Shown: positions 16,975-25,692 of the stretch, piece by piece
How the letters are laid out: each line of letters opens with the position of its first letter
Position numbering within the stretch: the first letter of the stretch is position 1
NCBI GenBank assembly: GCA_002309835.1
Contig: DBYL01000040.1
Location: 1,644-65,643, forward strand
Length of the DNA: 64,000 bases
Origin: Bacteroidales bacterium UBA1187
GTDB taxonomy: Bacteria > Bacteroidota > Bacteroidia > Bacteroidales > Paludibacteraceae
Direction: 5' to 3'
The notes under the pieces: model-generated
What the model was told of the DNA's origin: nothing
Databases searched by the model: none
What the model saw: the letters and a program-made list of their open reading frames with translations, nothing else
Translations under genes and position numbers: made by a program

Positions 16975-18216
16975 ATGAAAAAAGGATTGATTTTGGCAGC
17001 CCTTGTGCTGATAAGTACAGGCTGTTTCGCACAGAAAAACCCGTTAGTAAAGAAAGCTAAGAGTCTGATGAACGCTGAGACTCCTGATTTCTCGGCTGCT
17101 CGTTCGGCTATCGAAGAGGCTTTGCAAGCAGAGCCTACGGCGGACAACTACTACTGGGCAGGTATGATCGGTTACAAAGAGGTTCAACGTGAGCTTTACA
17201 ACCAGATGATGGGGCAAGGCGCGGATGTAACCGCTTCCGGTACCGGTTGTATTGAAAGTTACAACTACTGGTTGAAAGCGGATGAGTTGGCTCAAGTGCC
17301 TGTTCTGGATAAGAAGGGCAATGAGGTTCCGACCGATCCGAAGATGCGCGGTAAGATCTCGAAGATGATGCTCGAGTACTACAAGAACCAGGAATTGGTG
17401 AAGTACGGTATTCATCTGAATGATAGTCGTGACTATCTGGGCGCATACAAGGCCTTCAAGATGCACATTGACATCCCTGATCTGGCAATGATGCAGAATG
17501 ATAAGTTGCAGAAGGAAATGCCACGTGATACCACTTATATCCAGTATAAGTACTACGCAGGTATCTTCGCTGTTCAGGCTGAATTGCACGAAGAGGCAAT
17601 TGCTATCCTCGAGGACCTCAAGGACGGTGACTACGAAGCTATCGCTGTGAACCAGTTCTTGTATCAGGAGTATGTAGCGCTGAAAGATACCGCTAAGTTC
17701 GTAGCTACGCTGCAGGCGGCTGTAGCTCGTTTCCCGCAGGAGCCGTGGTTCCTCCAGAACTTGATCAACTACTACATCTTCTCCGGTCAGGAGCAGACGG
17801 CTATCGACTATCTGGCTACCGCTATCGAGCGTGAGCCGAATGTAGCGCAGTACCACTTGATCAAGGGTAACCTCGATGAGAACCAAGGTAACTATGAGGC
17901 TGCTATGCAGGATTTCGACAACGCTTTGGCACTCGATCCTACGTTGGCTGACGCTGAAGCCGGTAAGGGTCGTGTATATTACAACCAGGCTGTTAAGCTG
18001 AACGAGGCAGCTGCTATGATCTCCGATAACCGCGAGTACAAGAAAGCGCTGGAGGAGATGAACGCTGTATTTAAGAAATCACTGCCGTTCTTTGAGAAAG
18101 CACATGAGATGGCTCCGGAGGATCGCAGTTATCTGCAGACACTCAAAGCGCTCTACTATCGCTTCGGCATGGACGATAAGTACAACGAGGTGGCAGAGAA
18201 GTTGCATAACCTCTAA
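16975..18216 (+). CDS. Exported TPR-repeat protein
   Basis: A 413-residue protein with a signal peptide (about 1-20; the STGCFAQ end could also be read as a poor lipobox) and tetratricopeptide-like helices, clearest at about 285-350 (YHLIKGNLDENQGNYEAAMQ, then DFDNALALDPTLADAEAGKG). TPR proteins mediate protein-protein contacts; no specific partner is visible. I start at ATG 16975, one base after the gyrA stop, because earlier in-frame codons lie within gyrA. A TPR gene next to gyrA is also seen in Bacteroides (from memory). Its stop codon overlaps the start of ruvX (TAATG). Confidence 0.85.
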   Translation: MKKGLILAALVLISTGCFAQKNPLVKKAKSLMNAETPDFSAARSAIEEALQAEPTADNYYWAGMIGYKEVQRELYNQMMGQGADVTASGTGCIESYNYWLKADELAQVPVLDKKGNEVPTDPKMRGKISKMMLEYYKNQELVKYGIHLNDSRDYLGAYKAFKMHIDIPDLAMMQNDKLQKEMPRDTTYIQYKYYAGIFAVQAELHEEAIAILEDLKDGDYEAIAVNQFLYQEYVALKDTAKFVATLQAAVARFPQEPWFLQNLINYYIFSGQEQTAIDYLATAIEREPNVAQYHLIKGNLDENQGNYEAAMQDFDNALALDPTLADAEAGKGRVYYNQAVKLNEAAAMISDNREYKKALEEMNAVFKKSLPFFEKAHEMAPEDRSYLQTLKALYYRFGMDDKYNEVAEKLHNL

Positions 18217-18629
18217 TGGGACGCATTCTCGCTATAGACTACGGTCGTAAACGCACAGGATTAGCCGTTACGGATACTCTCCGCATAACGGCTAATCCGC
18301 TGCTTACGATTGAGACGAAGGATATTATCCCTTGGCTGACTGACTACTTCTCGCATGAACCGGTGGACGAGGTGGTCATTGGTCATCCTACCCAGATGAA
18401 CGGACAGGACTCGGAAAGTATGAATTATATACGTCCGTTCATGGGCTTGTTTAAAAAGCATTTTCCTGAAAAACCGATAACTATGTATGACGAGCGCTTT
18501 ACTTCGGTATTGGCGCACCAAGCAATGCTGGCCGGTGGTATGAAGAAGAAGGACCGGCAAAACAAAGCCGTGGTAGATAAGATCGCCGCGTGCATCATTT
18601 TAGAAGATTATTTGCAAAGCAAACTATGA
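18216..18629 (+). CDS. ruvX: YqgF/RuvX-type RNase H-fold nuclease
   Basis: A 137-residue protein with the YqgF fold: N-terminal AIDYGRKRTGLAVTD with the catalytic Asp, central TMYDERFTS with the acidic residue, and C-terminal VDKIAACIILEDYL. Family members are proposed Holliday junction resolvases and, in some bacteria, act in 16S rRNA 5' end maturation. It overlaps the upstream stop by one base and the downstream def start by four, so it sits in a translationally coupled string gyrA-TPR-ruvX-def-mntP. Confidence 0.92.
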   Translation: MGRILAIDYGRKRTGLAVTDTLRITANPLLTIETKDIIPWLTDYFSHEPVDEVVIGHPTQMNGQDSESMNYIRPFMGLFKKHFPEKPITMYDERFTSVLAHQAMLAGGMKKKDRQNKAVVDKIAACIILEDYLQSKL

Positions 18630-19174
18630 TATTACCTATTTATTTATATGGTCAACCGGTACTGCGCAAGCAGGCGGAAGAGGTAGAGAACACTCCGGAA
18701 CTGAGGCAATTCATCGCTGACATGTACGAGACGTTGACGCAAGCCGAAGGCTGTGGTTTGGCCGCTCCGCAGGTAGGGAAGCCCTGGCGCATGTTCGTTG
18801 TGGATGGTACTGAGTTGGCGGAAGACTATCCGGAGTGCAAGGATTTCAAGCGCACATTCATCAATCCAGAGTTGATTGAAGAGAGTGAGGAGACTTGTAC
18901 GTACTCCGAAGGTTGCCTCTCGTTACCGGGTATCAGCGAGAATGTCGTTCGCCCAAAGACGATTGTCTTGCGGTATCTGGACGAGGCTTTCAAGGAACAC
19001 GAAGAAACCTTTACGGGTTTCTGTGCACGAATCGTGCAACATGAATATGACCATCTTGAGGGGCATGTATTTACGGATCGTATTTCACCTATTCGTAAGA
19101 CCTTTGTACGCAATAAATTACTATCTATTGCCAAAGGCAAAACAGGCGCACGGTATAAATATAAGCGTCAATAA
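18626..19174 (+). CDS. def: Peptide deformylase
   Basis: Removes the formyl group from the N-terminal methionine of new proteins (Fe/Zn enzyme, cytosolic). All three family motifs are present: GCGLAAPQVG, EGCLSLPG (metal Cys) and QHEYDHLEG (two metal His and catalytic Glu). I start at ATG 18626 (MILPIYLYGQPVLRK, 182 residues), overlapping the ruvX stop as ATGA; an in-frame start at 18590 would add 12 residues not typical of the family. Confidence 0.96.
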   Translation: MILPIYLYGQPVLRKQAEEVENTPELRQFIADMYETLTQAEGCGLAAPQVGKPWRMFVVDGTELAEDYPECKDFKRTFINPELIEESEETCTYSEGCLSLPGISENVVRPKTIVLRYLDEAFKEHEETFTGFCARIVQHEYDHLEGHVFTDRISPIRKTFVRNKLLSIAKGKTGARYKYKRQ

Positions 19175-19729
19175 ATGGATTGGTTAAACGTTATCGTAAT
19201 GAGTGTCGGGTTGGCGATGGACTGCTGTGCGGTTTCTGCGGTGCAGGGTCTTAACCAACATTCTTGGCATCCTCGGGCATTGCTGATGGCAACTATCTTC
19301 GGTTGCTTTCACATGGGCATGCCTGTTATCGGTTATTATGCCGGAAATCTGTTTGTGAACTTCATGAAGGTCTATGCGCCGTGGATTGCGCTAATATTGT
19401 TAGGCTTTCTAGGCATTAAGATGATCTGGGAGTCCTTTGAAAAGAAGGATGAAACCGAGAAGAAGGTTAACTGGCACGTACGTTATCTGCTCATGTTAGC
19501 GCTAGCGACGAGTATAGACGTGTTGGCGACAGGGCTGCTCTTTGTGCCTTATCCCAATTGGTTGCTCCCGTCTGTGCTAACAATAGGCGGCATTACAGCG
19601 CTGTTCTCGTTAGGCGGTTATCTGTTAGGCGTTTTCGTAGGGCGACTGAAGATCAGCATGGAACTCATCGGAGGCCTGGTTCTCTTGGGTTTGGGTATCA
19701 AGATTTGGGCGGAAGGTTTCTTTGCGTGA
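19175..19729 (+). CDS. mntP: Manganese efflux pump MntP-like
   Basis: A 184-residue inner-membrane protein with six hydrophobic helices in two related halves: SVGLAMDCCAVSAVQG near the N-terminus and LALATSIDVLATGLLF in the middle, the DUF204/MntP signature with the two acidic residues needed for transport. MntP exports Mn2+. The ATG follows the def stop without a gap. No Mn riboswitch (yybP-ykoY) is possible here because there is no leader; regulation would follow the operon. Confidence 0.88.
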   Translation: MDWLNVIVMSVGLAMDCCAVSAVQGLNQHSWHPRALLMATIFGCFHMGMPVIGYYAGNLFVNFMKVYAPWIALILLGFLGIKMIWESFEKKDETEKKVNWHVRYLLMLALATSIDVLATGLLFVPYPNWLLPSVLTIGGITALFSLGGYLLGVFVGRLKISMELIGGLVLLGLGIKIWAEGFFA

Positions 19730-19735
19730 TAAGCG

Positions 19736-20320
19736 ATGTTTCTGATACAGAACACATTAGTTAGTCTGGACGTACTCGAGAAGGAGTTTTGCTGCGACTT
19801 GGATATCTGTCGCGGTTGTTGCTGTATTGAGGGCGACGCAGGCGCACCGCTGACTGCGGAAGAGGAAGCGAAGATCAAGGAGATTCTGCCAATCTTACTG
19901 CCTGAGATGACCAAAGAGGCGAAAGCCGTAGTAGAGGAGCAAGGGATAGCCTATAATGACCCATCAGACGAACGCGTGACGTCTATCGTCAATAACAAAG
20001 ACTGCGTCTTTGCCCGCACGGATCATAACGGATGGTGTTACTGCCTGATAGAGAAAGCGTACAACGCCGGTAAGATTGATTTTAAGAAACCGATCTCGTG
20101 CCACCTATATCCGATCCGATTGACTCAAGTAGGGGAATATATCGGTTTGGAATACCATCGATGGGATATCTGTCATTGTGCCCGTCAGAAGGGAAAGAAA
20201 TTGCATCTTCCTCTGTATCAGTTCCTTAAGGAGCCGCTGATACGCCGTTTCGGGGAAGATTGGTATAACGAATTAGAATTAACCGCCACAGAGTGGCACA
20301 AGCAATGCGCGCAGAAATAA
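19736..20320 (+). CDS. DUF3109 family cysteine-rich protein
   Basis: A 194-residue cytosolic protein typical of Bacteroidota. The cysteine pattern C-x5-C-x2-CCC near residues 20-30 (CCDLDICRGCCCIEGDAG), then NNKDCVFAR, GWCYCLIEKAY, PISCHLYPIR and WDICHCARQKGKKL, resembles zinc/iron-sulfur-binding proteins of the YkgJ kind, but no biochemical role is known to me. It overlaps cinA by 16 bp. Confidence 0.85.
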   Translation: MFLIQNTLVSLDVLEKEFCCDLDICRGCCCIEGDAGAPLTAEEEAKIKEILPILLPEMTKEAKAVVEEQGIAYNDPSDERVTSIVNNKDCVFARTDHNGWCYCLIEKAYNAGKIDFKKPISCHLYPIRLTQVGEYIGLEYHRWDICHCARQKGKKLHLPLYQFLKEPLIRRFGEDWYNELELTATEWHKQCAQK

Positions 20321-21528
20321 TTACGATAGGAGATGAGTTGCTGATTGGTCAGGTAGTGGATACCAATTCCGCTTGGATGGCCGAGCGACTGAACGAGATT
20401 GGTATAGAATTATACCAAATAACCTCTGTACACGACCAGCGTGAACAGATTATCAAGGCGCTGGATGAAGCTTTCGGTAGAGCGGATATTGTCTTGACTA
20501 CCGGCGGCTTGGGTCCTACTAACGACGATATCACCAAACATGTGTTATGCGAGTATTTCGGTACACACCTTATTGAAGATGAGCGCGTGCGTGCGCATAT
20601 ATACGACCTGTACCGCGAGCGGCCGGATGTGTTGAATAAACTGACGGCTACGCAGTGGTTAGTGCCTGAAAGCGCAGAAATATTAGAGAACAGAGTAGGG
20701 AGCGCTCCGCTGATGATCTTCCATCACAGCAAACAGATCCTTGCTTCCATGCCCGGAGTGCCGTATGAGATGAAGATCGCGATGGAGGAACAGATCCTTC
20801 CATACATCGGACGTCAGACTGCAAGTATTATTCATAAAACGCTACAAGTCAGCGGAATACCAGAGAGCGCGTTAGCTATTCTCTTGGAGCAATATGAAGC
20901 ATCTATGCCTGCTGCATTGCATTTAGCATACCTGCCCAAAGACGGCATTATCCGTCTGCGTCTCTCCTGTTATGGCGAGATGAGAGAAACGGAGGTAAAT
21001 AAATGGTTTGAAGACCTTAAGACACTGGTCGCGGACTATCTGATTGCTGATACCGATGAACCGCTGGAGGTTATCTTAGGTAAAATACTGACCGCTAAAG
21101 GACAAACGATTGCTACTGCCGAGTCCTGCACGGGCGGAAAACTGGCATCTCTATTGAGCAAACATCCGGGCAGTTCGGCCTTCTATTACGGTTCGATTAT
21201 CAGTTATGATAATAGCGTCAAGGAGCACTTGTTGGACGTTCCTGTCGAAATGATAAAAACGCACGGAGTGGTGAGCGAAGAGGTTGTGCGCAGAATGGCA
21301 GAAACCGTTCGCAAACAACTCAATACTGATCTCAGTATTGCTACGTCCGGCATCGCAGGACCTTCCGGAGGTTCAGAAAAGAAGCCTGTAGGCACCGTTT
21401 GGATAGCTTGGGCGACACCAGCAGGAACGACGGCTGAGTGCTTCCATCTCGGTAAGTTACGCGAGCAAGTCACCGACCGCGCTTGTATGAAAGCGCTTCT
21501 TAAAATGATACAGTTATGTCGGCGGTAG
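20305..21528 (+). CDS. cinA: CinA, nicotinamide-nucleotide amidase / competence-damage protein
   Basis: A 407-residue two-domain protein. The N-terminal MoCF-like domain (about 1-165) holds EIITIGDELLIGQVVDTNS and TTGGLGPTNDDITK, associated in the family with ADP-ribose pyrophosphatase activity. The C-terminal CinA domain (about 255-407) holds ATAESCTGGKLASLL and ATSGIAGPSGGSEKKPVGTV, the NMN deamidase active site. I start at ATG 20305 (MRAEIITIGDELL); four more upstream residues are possible. Its last codons overlap the start of the fusion transporter gene by 13 bp. Confidence 0.94.
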   Translation: MRAEIITIGDELLIGQVVDTNSAWMAERLNEIGIELYQITSVHDQREQIIKALDEAFGRADIVLTTGGLGPTNDDITKHVLCEYFGTHLIEDERVRAHIYDLYRERPDVLNKLTATQWLVPESAEILENRVGSAPLMIFHHSKQILASMPGVPYEMKIAMEEQILPYIGRQTASIIHKTLQVSGIPESALAILLEQYEASMPAALHLAYLPKDGIIRLRLSCYGEMRETEVNKWFEDLKTLVADYLIADTDEPLEVILGKILTAKGQTIATAESCTGGKLASLLSKHPGSSAFYYGSIISYDNSVKEHLLDVPVEMIKTHGVVSEEVVRRMAETVRKQLNTDLSIATSGIAGPSGGSEKKPVGTVWIAWATPAGTTAECFHLGKLREQVTDRACMKALLKMIQLCRR

Positions 21529-24377
21529 AGCAATTCCTTTTTGAACCCTCCATCACGCAGTCGTTGTTGTGGTTGACGATCGTGATGACGATTGGCCTGT
21601 GGTTAGGCGAGAAGGCGAAAATCCGTCAGTTCTCGTTAAGTGTGACCTGGGTGCTCTTCATCGGCATCGCTTTAGCTTCGCTGGGTGTGAAGATAGACCA
21701 CTCCGTGGCGCAATTTGCTAAGGATTTCGGTCTTATTCTCTTCGTCTATTCGATCGGTCTGCAGGTAGGACCGTCTTTCTCTCCTTTTAAAAAAGGAGTA
21801 TTGCGGTTGAATATGCTTGCCGCGGCTACGGTGCTATTAGCATGCGTCTGCACGATCGTTCTGCATTACGTCACGGGAATAAATATGTCTACTTTAGCCG
21901 GCGTGATGTCCGGTGCCACAACCTCTACGCCTTCCTTGGCTGCCGCGCAGCAGGCGTATTTTGATCTCAAAGGCACTTCCGACCCGACGATTGCTACTGG
22001 TTATGCCGTGGCTTATCCCCTGAGTATTGTGGGCCTTATATTGGCTATAGAACTCGTGCGTCGGGCATTTAGAGTCCGTCTGCCGGAAGAAGAGAAAAAA
22101 CTAAGGGAAGAGGCGAAAAAGGCCACAGAAGAGCCTATCTGCGTAGATATCACGCTTAATAACCCGCAGATAGACGTGCTGACGATGAACGAACTGCTAC
22201 AAATCTGTCCTGTGAAGGAGATGATTATCAGTCGTGTCATCCGTCCGGACGGTTCGGATGAGTTGGTGAATGAGATGACTACCTTCCGAAACGGCGATAC
22301 CCTGCGTATTTTAACGGATAAGCGGCACATAGATGGCTTGAGACTATTGGGAAAGATGAAGGATTATGACCTGCGTGTACAGAGCGAGAAATCAGATCAT
22401 CTCATCTCGCGCCGCATCGCTGTCACGCGACCGGAGTGTAACGGAAAACGTATCCGTTCATTCAACTTGCGCCAGCAGTACCACGCTACCATCACGCGTG
22501 TCAGTCGAGCCGGCATCGACCTCTTGGCAACGCCTGATCTGATCCTTCAGTTAGGTGACCGACTGATGGTGGTAGGCGATAAAGAAGACGTAGGCCGCGT
22601 AGCGGAGACCTTCGGAAATGAGTTGAAACGTCTGGATGTCCCGCATCTTTTGCCGGTCTTCTTCGGCATGGTGCTGGGTATTTGCGTAGGCCTATTGCCG
22701 ATTCCTATTCCTGGCTTGGCGAGTACGTTTAAGTTGGGTCTGGTAGGCGGCTGTTTGATCGTTGCCATCCTCATCGGTCATTATGGTCCGTACTATAACA
22801 TGGTTACGTTCTCGACCACTTCGGCGAACATGATGTTACGTCAAGTGGGCCTGACGCTCTTCTTGGCGGCGCTTGGTCTCTCCGCAGGAGAGGATTTTGT
22901 TCCGACGCTGGTTAATGGTGGTTATCTTTGGATTGGGTATGGTTTCTTAATCACGCTTATACCTCTGCTGATTATCGGTGCTATCGCTTATAAATGGCTA
23001 CACATGAATTATTTCAACGTCGTCGGTTTGATGGTAGGCTCAATGACCTGCGCGATGGCGCTGCCGTATGCGCAGTCGCTCTCCAATGAGAACAACCAGG
23101 CGGCAGTGTGCTACGCCACGCTTAGCCCGTTCACGACTTTCCTGCGCGTGATGGCTGCGGAACTGTTAGTGCTTATCTTCTGTTCTTTTACCACGCCGGA
23201 TAGCATACAACCGCAACCGCTGCCATATACCGTCAATACTGCGATAGGCGAGGAGTACGGACCGGTACTGACGGTAGATGATAATACCCTTTATTTCGTT
23301 GGACTCAATCGCATTGAAACGAATATCTCTGAAGATATCTTTGTCTCGCGTCGCGATAAGAAGACAGGAGAGTGGAGCAGTGCGCAGATTGTTCCCGGGC
23401 TCTGTAATCCGTATAAGAACGAAGCGCCGACCTCTATCAGCGGTGACGGCAAGACGATGATGGTGTTTGTAGAAGGAAGAATGTGCTTCTCGCAACGCAC
23501 AGGAAACGGCTGGACGGACCCTCGTCCGCTGCCTCGTTCGTTGCAGTTAGGAAACTGGCAGGCGGATGCGCAGATCAGTGCCGACGGTTCGGTGCTGCTT
23601 TTTGCTGCCAATTATCCGGCGGAGGGAGAAGAAAAAGCGTCCCTAAATATCTTTATCTCAGAGCGCAATGCGGAAGGCCGTTGGGCCGAACCGCATTCTA
23701 TTGGTGCAACTATCAACACCGCTGGCATGGAGCGTTCGCCGTTCTTGCACCCCGACATGAAGACCCTCTATTTCTCATCGGATAGAGAAGGCTCTTTAGG
23801 AGACCTCGATATTTGGGTTAGTCGTCGCTTAAGTGACAATTGTTGGAACTGCTGGTCGGAACCGGAGAACCTCGGAGCACCGATCAACACAACTGCACGC
23901 GACTGTTGGTTCACCATCTCTACGGATGGTACCACAGCCTACTACGCCCAGAAAAACGGACGTCGACACGACATCTATAGTGTAACCTTACCATCCGACA
24001 AACGACCGGAATCTATTACCGTTTTGGCTACGAATGAGGCGGTGGCTATCAATCATTTACTTTTCGAGACCGCCAGTGATGTTATCTTACCTGCTTCGCT
24101 GCCGGAATTGAAACGCATTGCGACCTTCGTACAGACTTACGGCTATGCCGTACGCCTTGCCGGACATACTGATAACGTCGGAAAACACGACGAAAACATG
24201 GACCTCTCTCGTCGCCGTGCCGAGGCTGTTAGACAACAACTGATCGCCTTCGGTTGTGCTCCGGAACGCATCAAAGCTTTTGGCTACGGAGATACCAAAC
24301 CTGTAGCGACGAACGATACCGAAGAAGGACGGCAACAAAACCGCCGCGTAGAAATCACTTTAGAGGTAAGAAAATAA
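21516..24377 (+). CDS. Fusion: AspT/YidE-type antiporter + PD40 propeller + OmpA domain
   Basis: One uninterrupted 953-residue frame. Residues 1 to about 555 form an AspT/YidE transporter: five hydrophobic helices, two TrkA-C/RCK-C-like domains (about 200-375; the second ends LQLGDRLMVVGDKEDV), then another membrane half ending LRVMAAELLVLIFCS, where homologues normally stop (from memory). The chain continues as FTTPDSIQ into a PD40/WD40-like beta-propeller (about 570-830; repeats such as FLHPDMKTLYFSSDREG and ISADGSVLLFAANYP) and an OmpA peptidoglycan-binding domain (about 835-953; LAGHTDNVG, LSRRRAEAV, GYGDTKPVATN and NRRVEITL). PD40-OmpA pairs are usually separate periplasmic or outer-membrane proteins. 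The layout implies an inner-membrane exchanger with a periplasmic sensor/anchor bound to the cell wall. A terminator follows directly. Confidence 0.88.
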   Translation: MSAVEQFLFEPSITQSLLWLTIVMTIGLWLGEKAKIRQFSLSVTWVLFIGIALASLGVKIDHSVAQFAKDFGLILFVYSIGLQVGPSFSPFKKGVLRLNMLAAATVLLACVCTIVLHYVTGINMSTLAGVMSGATTSTPSLAAAQQAYFDLKGTSDPTIATGYAVAYPLSIVGLILAIELVRRAFRVRLPEEEKKLREEAKKATEEPICVDITLNNPQIDVLTMNELLQICPVKEMIISRVIRPDGSDELVNEMTTFRNGDTLRILTDKRHIDGLRLLGKMKDYDLRVQSEKSDHLISRRIAVTRPECNGKRIRSFNLRQQYHATITRVSRAGIDLLATPDLILQLGDRLMVVGDKEDVGRVAETFGNELKRLDVPHLLPVFFGMVLGICVGLLPIPIPGLASTFKLGLVGGCLIVAILIGHYGPYYNMVTFSTTSANMMLRQVGLTLFLAALGLSAGEDFVPTLVNGGYLWIGYGFLITLIPLLIIGAIAYKWLHMNYFNVVGLMVGSMTCAMALPYAQSLSNENNQAAVCYATLSPFTTFLRVMAAELLVLIFCSFTTPDSIQPQPLPYTVNTAIGEEYGPVLTVDDNTLYFVGLNRIETNISEDIFVSRRDKKTGEWSSAQIVPGLCNPYKNEAPTSISGDGKTMMVFVEGRMCFSQRTGNGWTDPRPLPRSLQLGNWQADAQISADGSVLLFAANYPAEGEEKASLNIFISERNAEGRWAEPHSIGATINTAGMERSPFLHPDMKTLYFSSDREGSLGDLDIWVSRRLSDNCWNCWSEPENLGAPINTTARDCWFTISTDGTTAYYAQKNGRRHDIYSVTLPSDKRPESITVLATNEAVAINHLLFETASDVILPASLPELKRIATFVQTYGYAVRLAGHTDNVGKHDENMDLSRRRAEAVRQQLIAFGCAPERIKAFGYGDTKPVATNDTEEGRQQNRRVEITLEVRK

Positions 24378-24388
24378 TGAGATAAGCA

Positions 24389-24426
24389 AAAAAATCGCGC
24401 ATGTACTTGCACATGTGCGATTTTTT
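24389..24426. terminator. terminator after the fusion transporter gene
   Basis: AAAAAATCGCGCATGT (24389-24404) pairs with ACATGTGCGATTTTTT (24411-24426), one wobble, loop ACTTGC. Runs on both sides make it bidirectional. The TTG of the next promoter's -33 box is in its loop. Confidence 0.88.
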
Positions 24427-24437
24427 GTGTAACTTTG
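24407..24437 (+). promoter_or_regulatory. V-ATPase operon promoter, overlapping a terminator
   Basis: TTGCACAT (TTG 24407-24409), 20-bp spacer, TAACTTTG (24430-24437). The -33 element is the loop and 3' arm of the preceding terminator hairpin. The 5' UTR would be about 30 nt. Confidence 0.8.
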
Positions 24438-24473
24438 CCGCAAAATTTCGTACATACATAAAAAATCTAGTAT

Positions 24474-25058
24474 ATGAATCTTTCTGAATTAACTGACAAG
24501 ATCTACGCAGAAGGCGTAGAGAAAGGAAATGCCGAAGCGCAACAAATCGTTGAGCAAGCGCAAGCAAAAGCTGCTCAAATTATCGCCGAGGCGGAGAAGA
24601 AAGCCGCTGCGTTAGTTGCTGATGCCGAGAGCAAATCTGCTGATTTGGACAAGAAGACGCGCGCGGAGTTGAAGTTGTATGCGGAGCAGAGCGTGAATGC
24701 CGTGAAGACGGAAGTAACCAACTTGCTGGCGGATACAATCGCTGCCGACAGCGTGAAGGCAGCTACTGCTGATCCGAAATTCATGCAGGGCTTGATTGCT
24801 AAACTTGCGGAGCAGTTGGCGAAAGACGGCGAGGTGCTTATTGAGGCTAAGGATGCCGAGGCGCTGCGCAAATACTTTGCTGCTAACGCAAAGGGTCTTC
24901 TGGACAAAGGTGTAAAAATCGCTGAAGTCAAGGGTATCAAGACCGACTTCACGATTCAGCCGGCGAAGGGTGGGTACAAGCTCGCCTTCGGTGAGGCAGA
25001 GTTCATTGCCTATTTCAAAGAAATGCTTCGTCCGCAATTAGTAGAGATGCTATTCTAA
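24474..25058 (+). CDS. atpE: V-type ATPase subunit E
   Basis: A 194-residue peripheral-stalk subunit linking the membrane motor to the catalytic head. The N-terminal half (about 1-90) is an Ala/Glu/Lys-rich right-handed coiled coil (AQQIVEQAQAKAAQIIAEAE), as in other E subunits; the C-terminal half is globular and ends with YFKEMLRPQLVEMLF. It opens the operon E-DUF2764-A-[protease]-B-D-I-K. The downstream gene starts one base after its stop. Confidence 0.88.
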   Translation: MNLSELTDKIYAEGVEKGNAEAQQIVEQAQAKAAQIIAEAEKKAAALVADAESKSADLDKKTRAELKLYAEQSVNAVKTEVTNLLADTIAADSVKAATADPKFMQGLIAKLAEQLAKDGEVLIEAKDAEALRKYFAANAKGLLDKGVKIAEVKGIKTDFTIQPAKGGYKLAFGEAEFIAYFKEMLRPQLVEMLF

Positions 25059-25059
25059 T

Positions 25060-25668
25060 ATGACTTACGAGTATTTACTTGCCGGACTTCCCGAACTGAA
25101 AGCGGGTGCAGACGTGCCTGTCAGTCTCGATAAACTCAACGAACTGCTCGATGAGCACTTGAGCGAGAAAGACAAAGCGCTGCTGGACTTGCTGCGCGTG
25201 CCTATCGATGAAGAAACGCTCGCGGCAGGCCTCAAAGCCGATAACCGCTTCGTGCAAGCCTGGTTCACGTTTAACCAGAATATGAATAATGTGCTCGTGG
25301 CGCAGATCTGCCGTAAGCATGGTTTTGACGTGAAGCAGAAGATAGTAGGTGAGGGAGAAGTAGCGGAGCAGTTACGCACCCATACGACGCAGAAAGACTT
25401 CGGTCTGAACGAAGTGATGGATGATGCGCAGGAACTGCTGGCTCTGGCGCAGATAGAGGACCTCATGGCCCGCGAGAAAGCTATGGATGCCATCCGCTTT
25501 GAGTGGTTGCAGGCCCGCACGGAATTCGACTATTTCTCCGCAGAAATGGTCTTTGCGTACTATCTCGAGGCCGTCATGCTCCATCGCTGGTCGTTTCTGA
25601 CCATCGAAGAAGGTGAAAAGGTATTTAGAGCCTTAGTGGCTGATATGAAAAAAGGTGTGAACCTTTAA
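25060..25668 (+). CDS. DUF2764 protein of the V-ATPase operon
   Basis: A 202-residue soluble protein starting MTYEYLLAGLPELKAG. Homologues occur between subunits E and A in V-ATPase operons of Bacteroidota, where no separate C or F subunit gene is found; by position and helical content it may take the role of the C or F subunit, but this is inference. It is rich in Glu and Leu with no signal peptide or membrane segment. Confidence 0.82.
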   Translation: MTYEYLLAGLPELKAGADVPVSLDKLNELLDEHLSEKDKALLDLLRVPIDEETLAAGLKADNRFVQAWFTFNQNMNNVLVAQICRKHGFDVKQKIVGEGEVAEQLRTHTTQKDFGLNEVMDDAQELLALAQIEDLMAREKAMDAIRFEWLQARTEFDYFSAEMVFAYYLEAVMLHRWSFLTIEEGEKVFRALVADMKKGVNL

Positions 25669-25692
25669 TACTGCATAAAATTAGACTAATAT

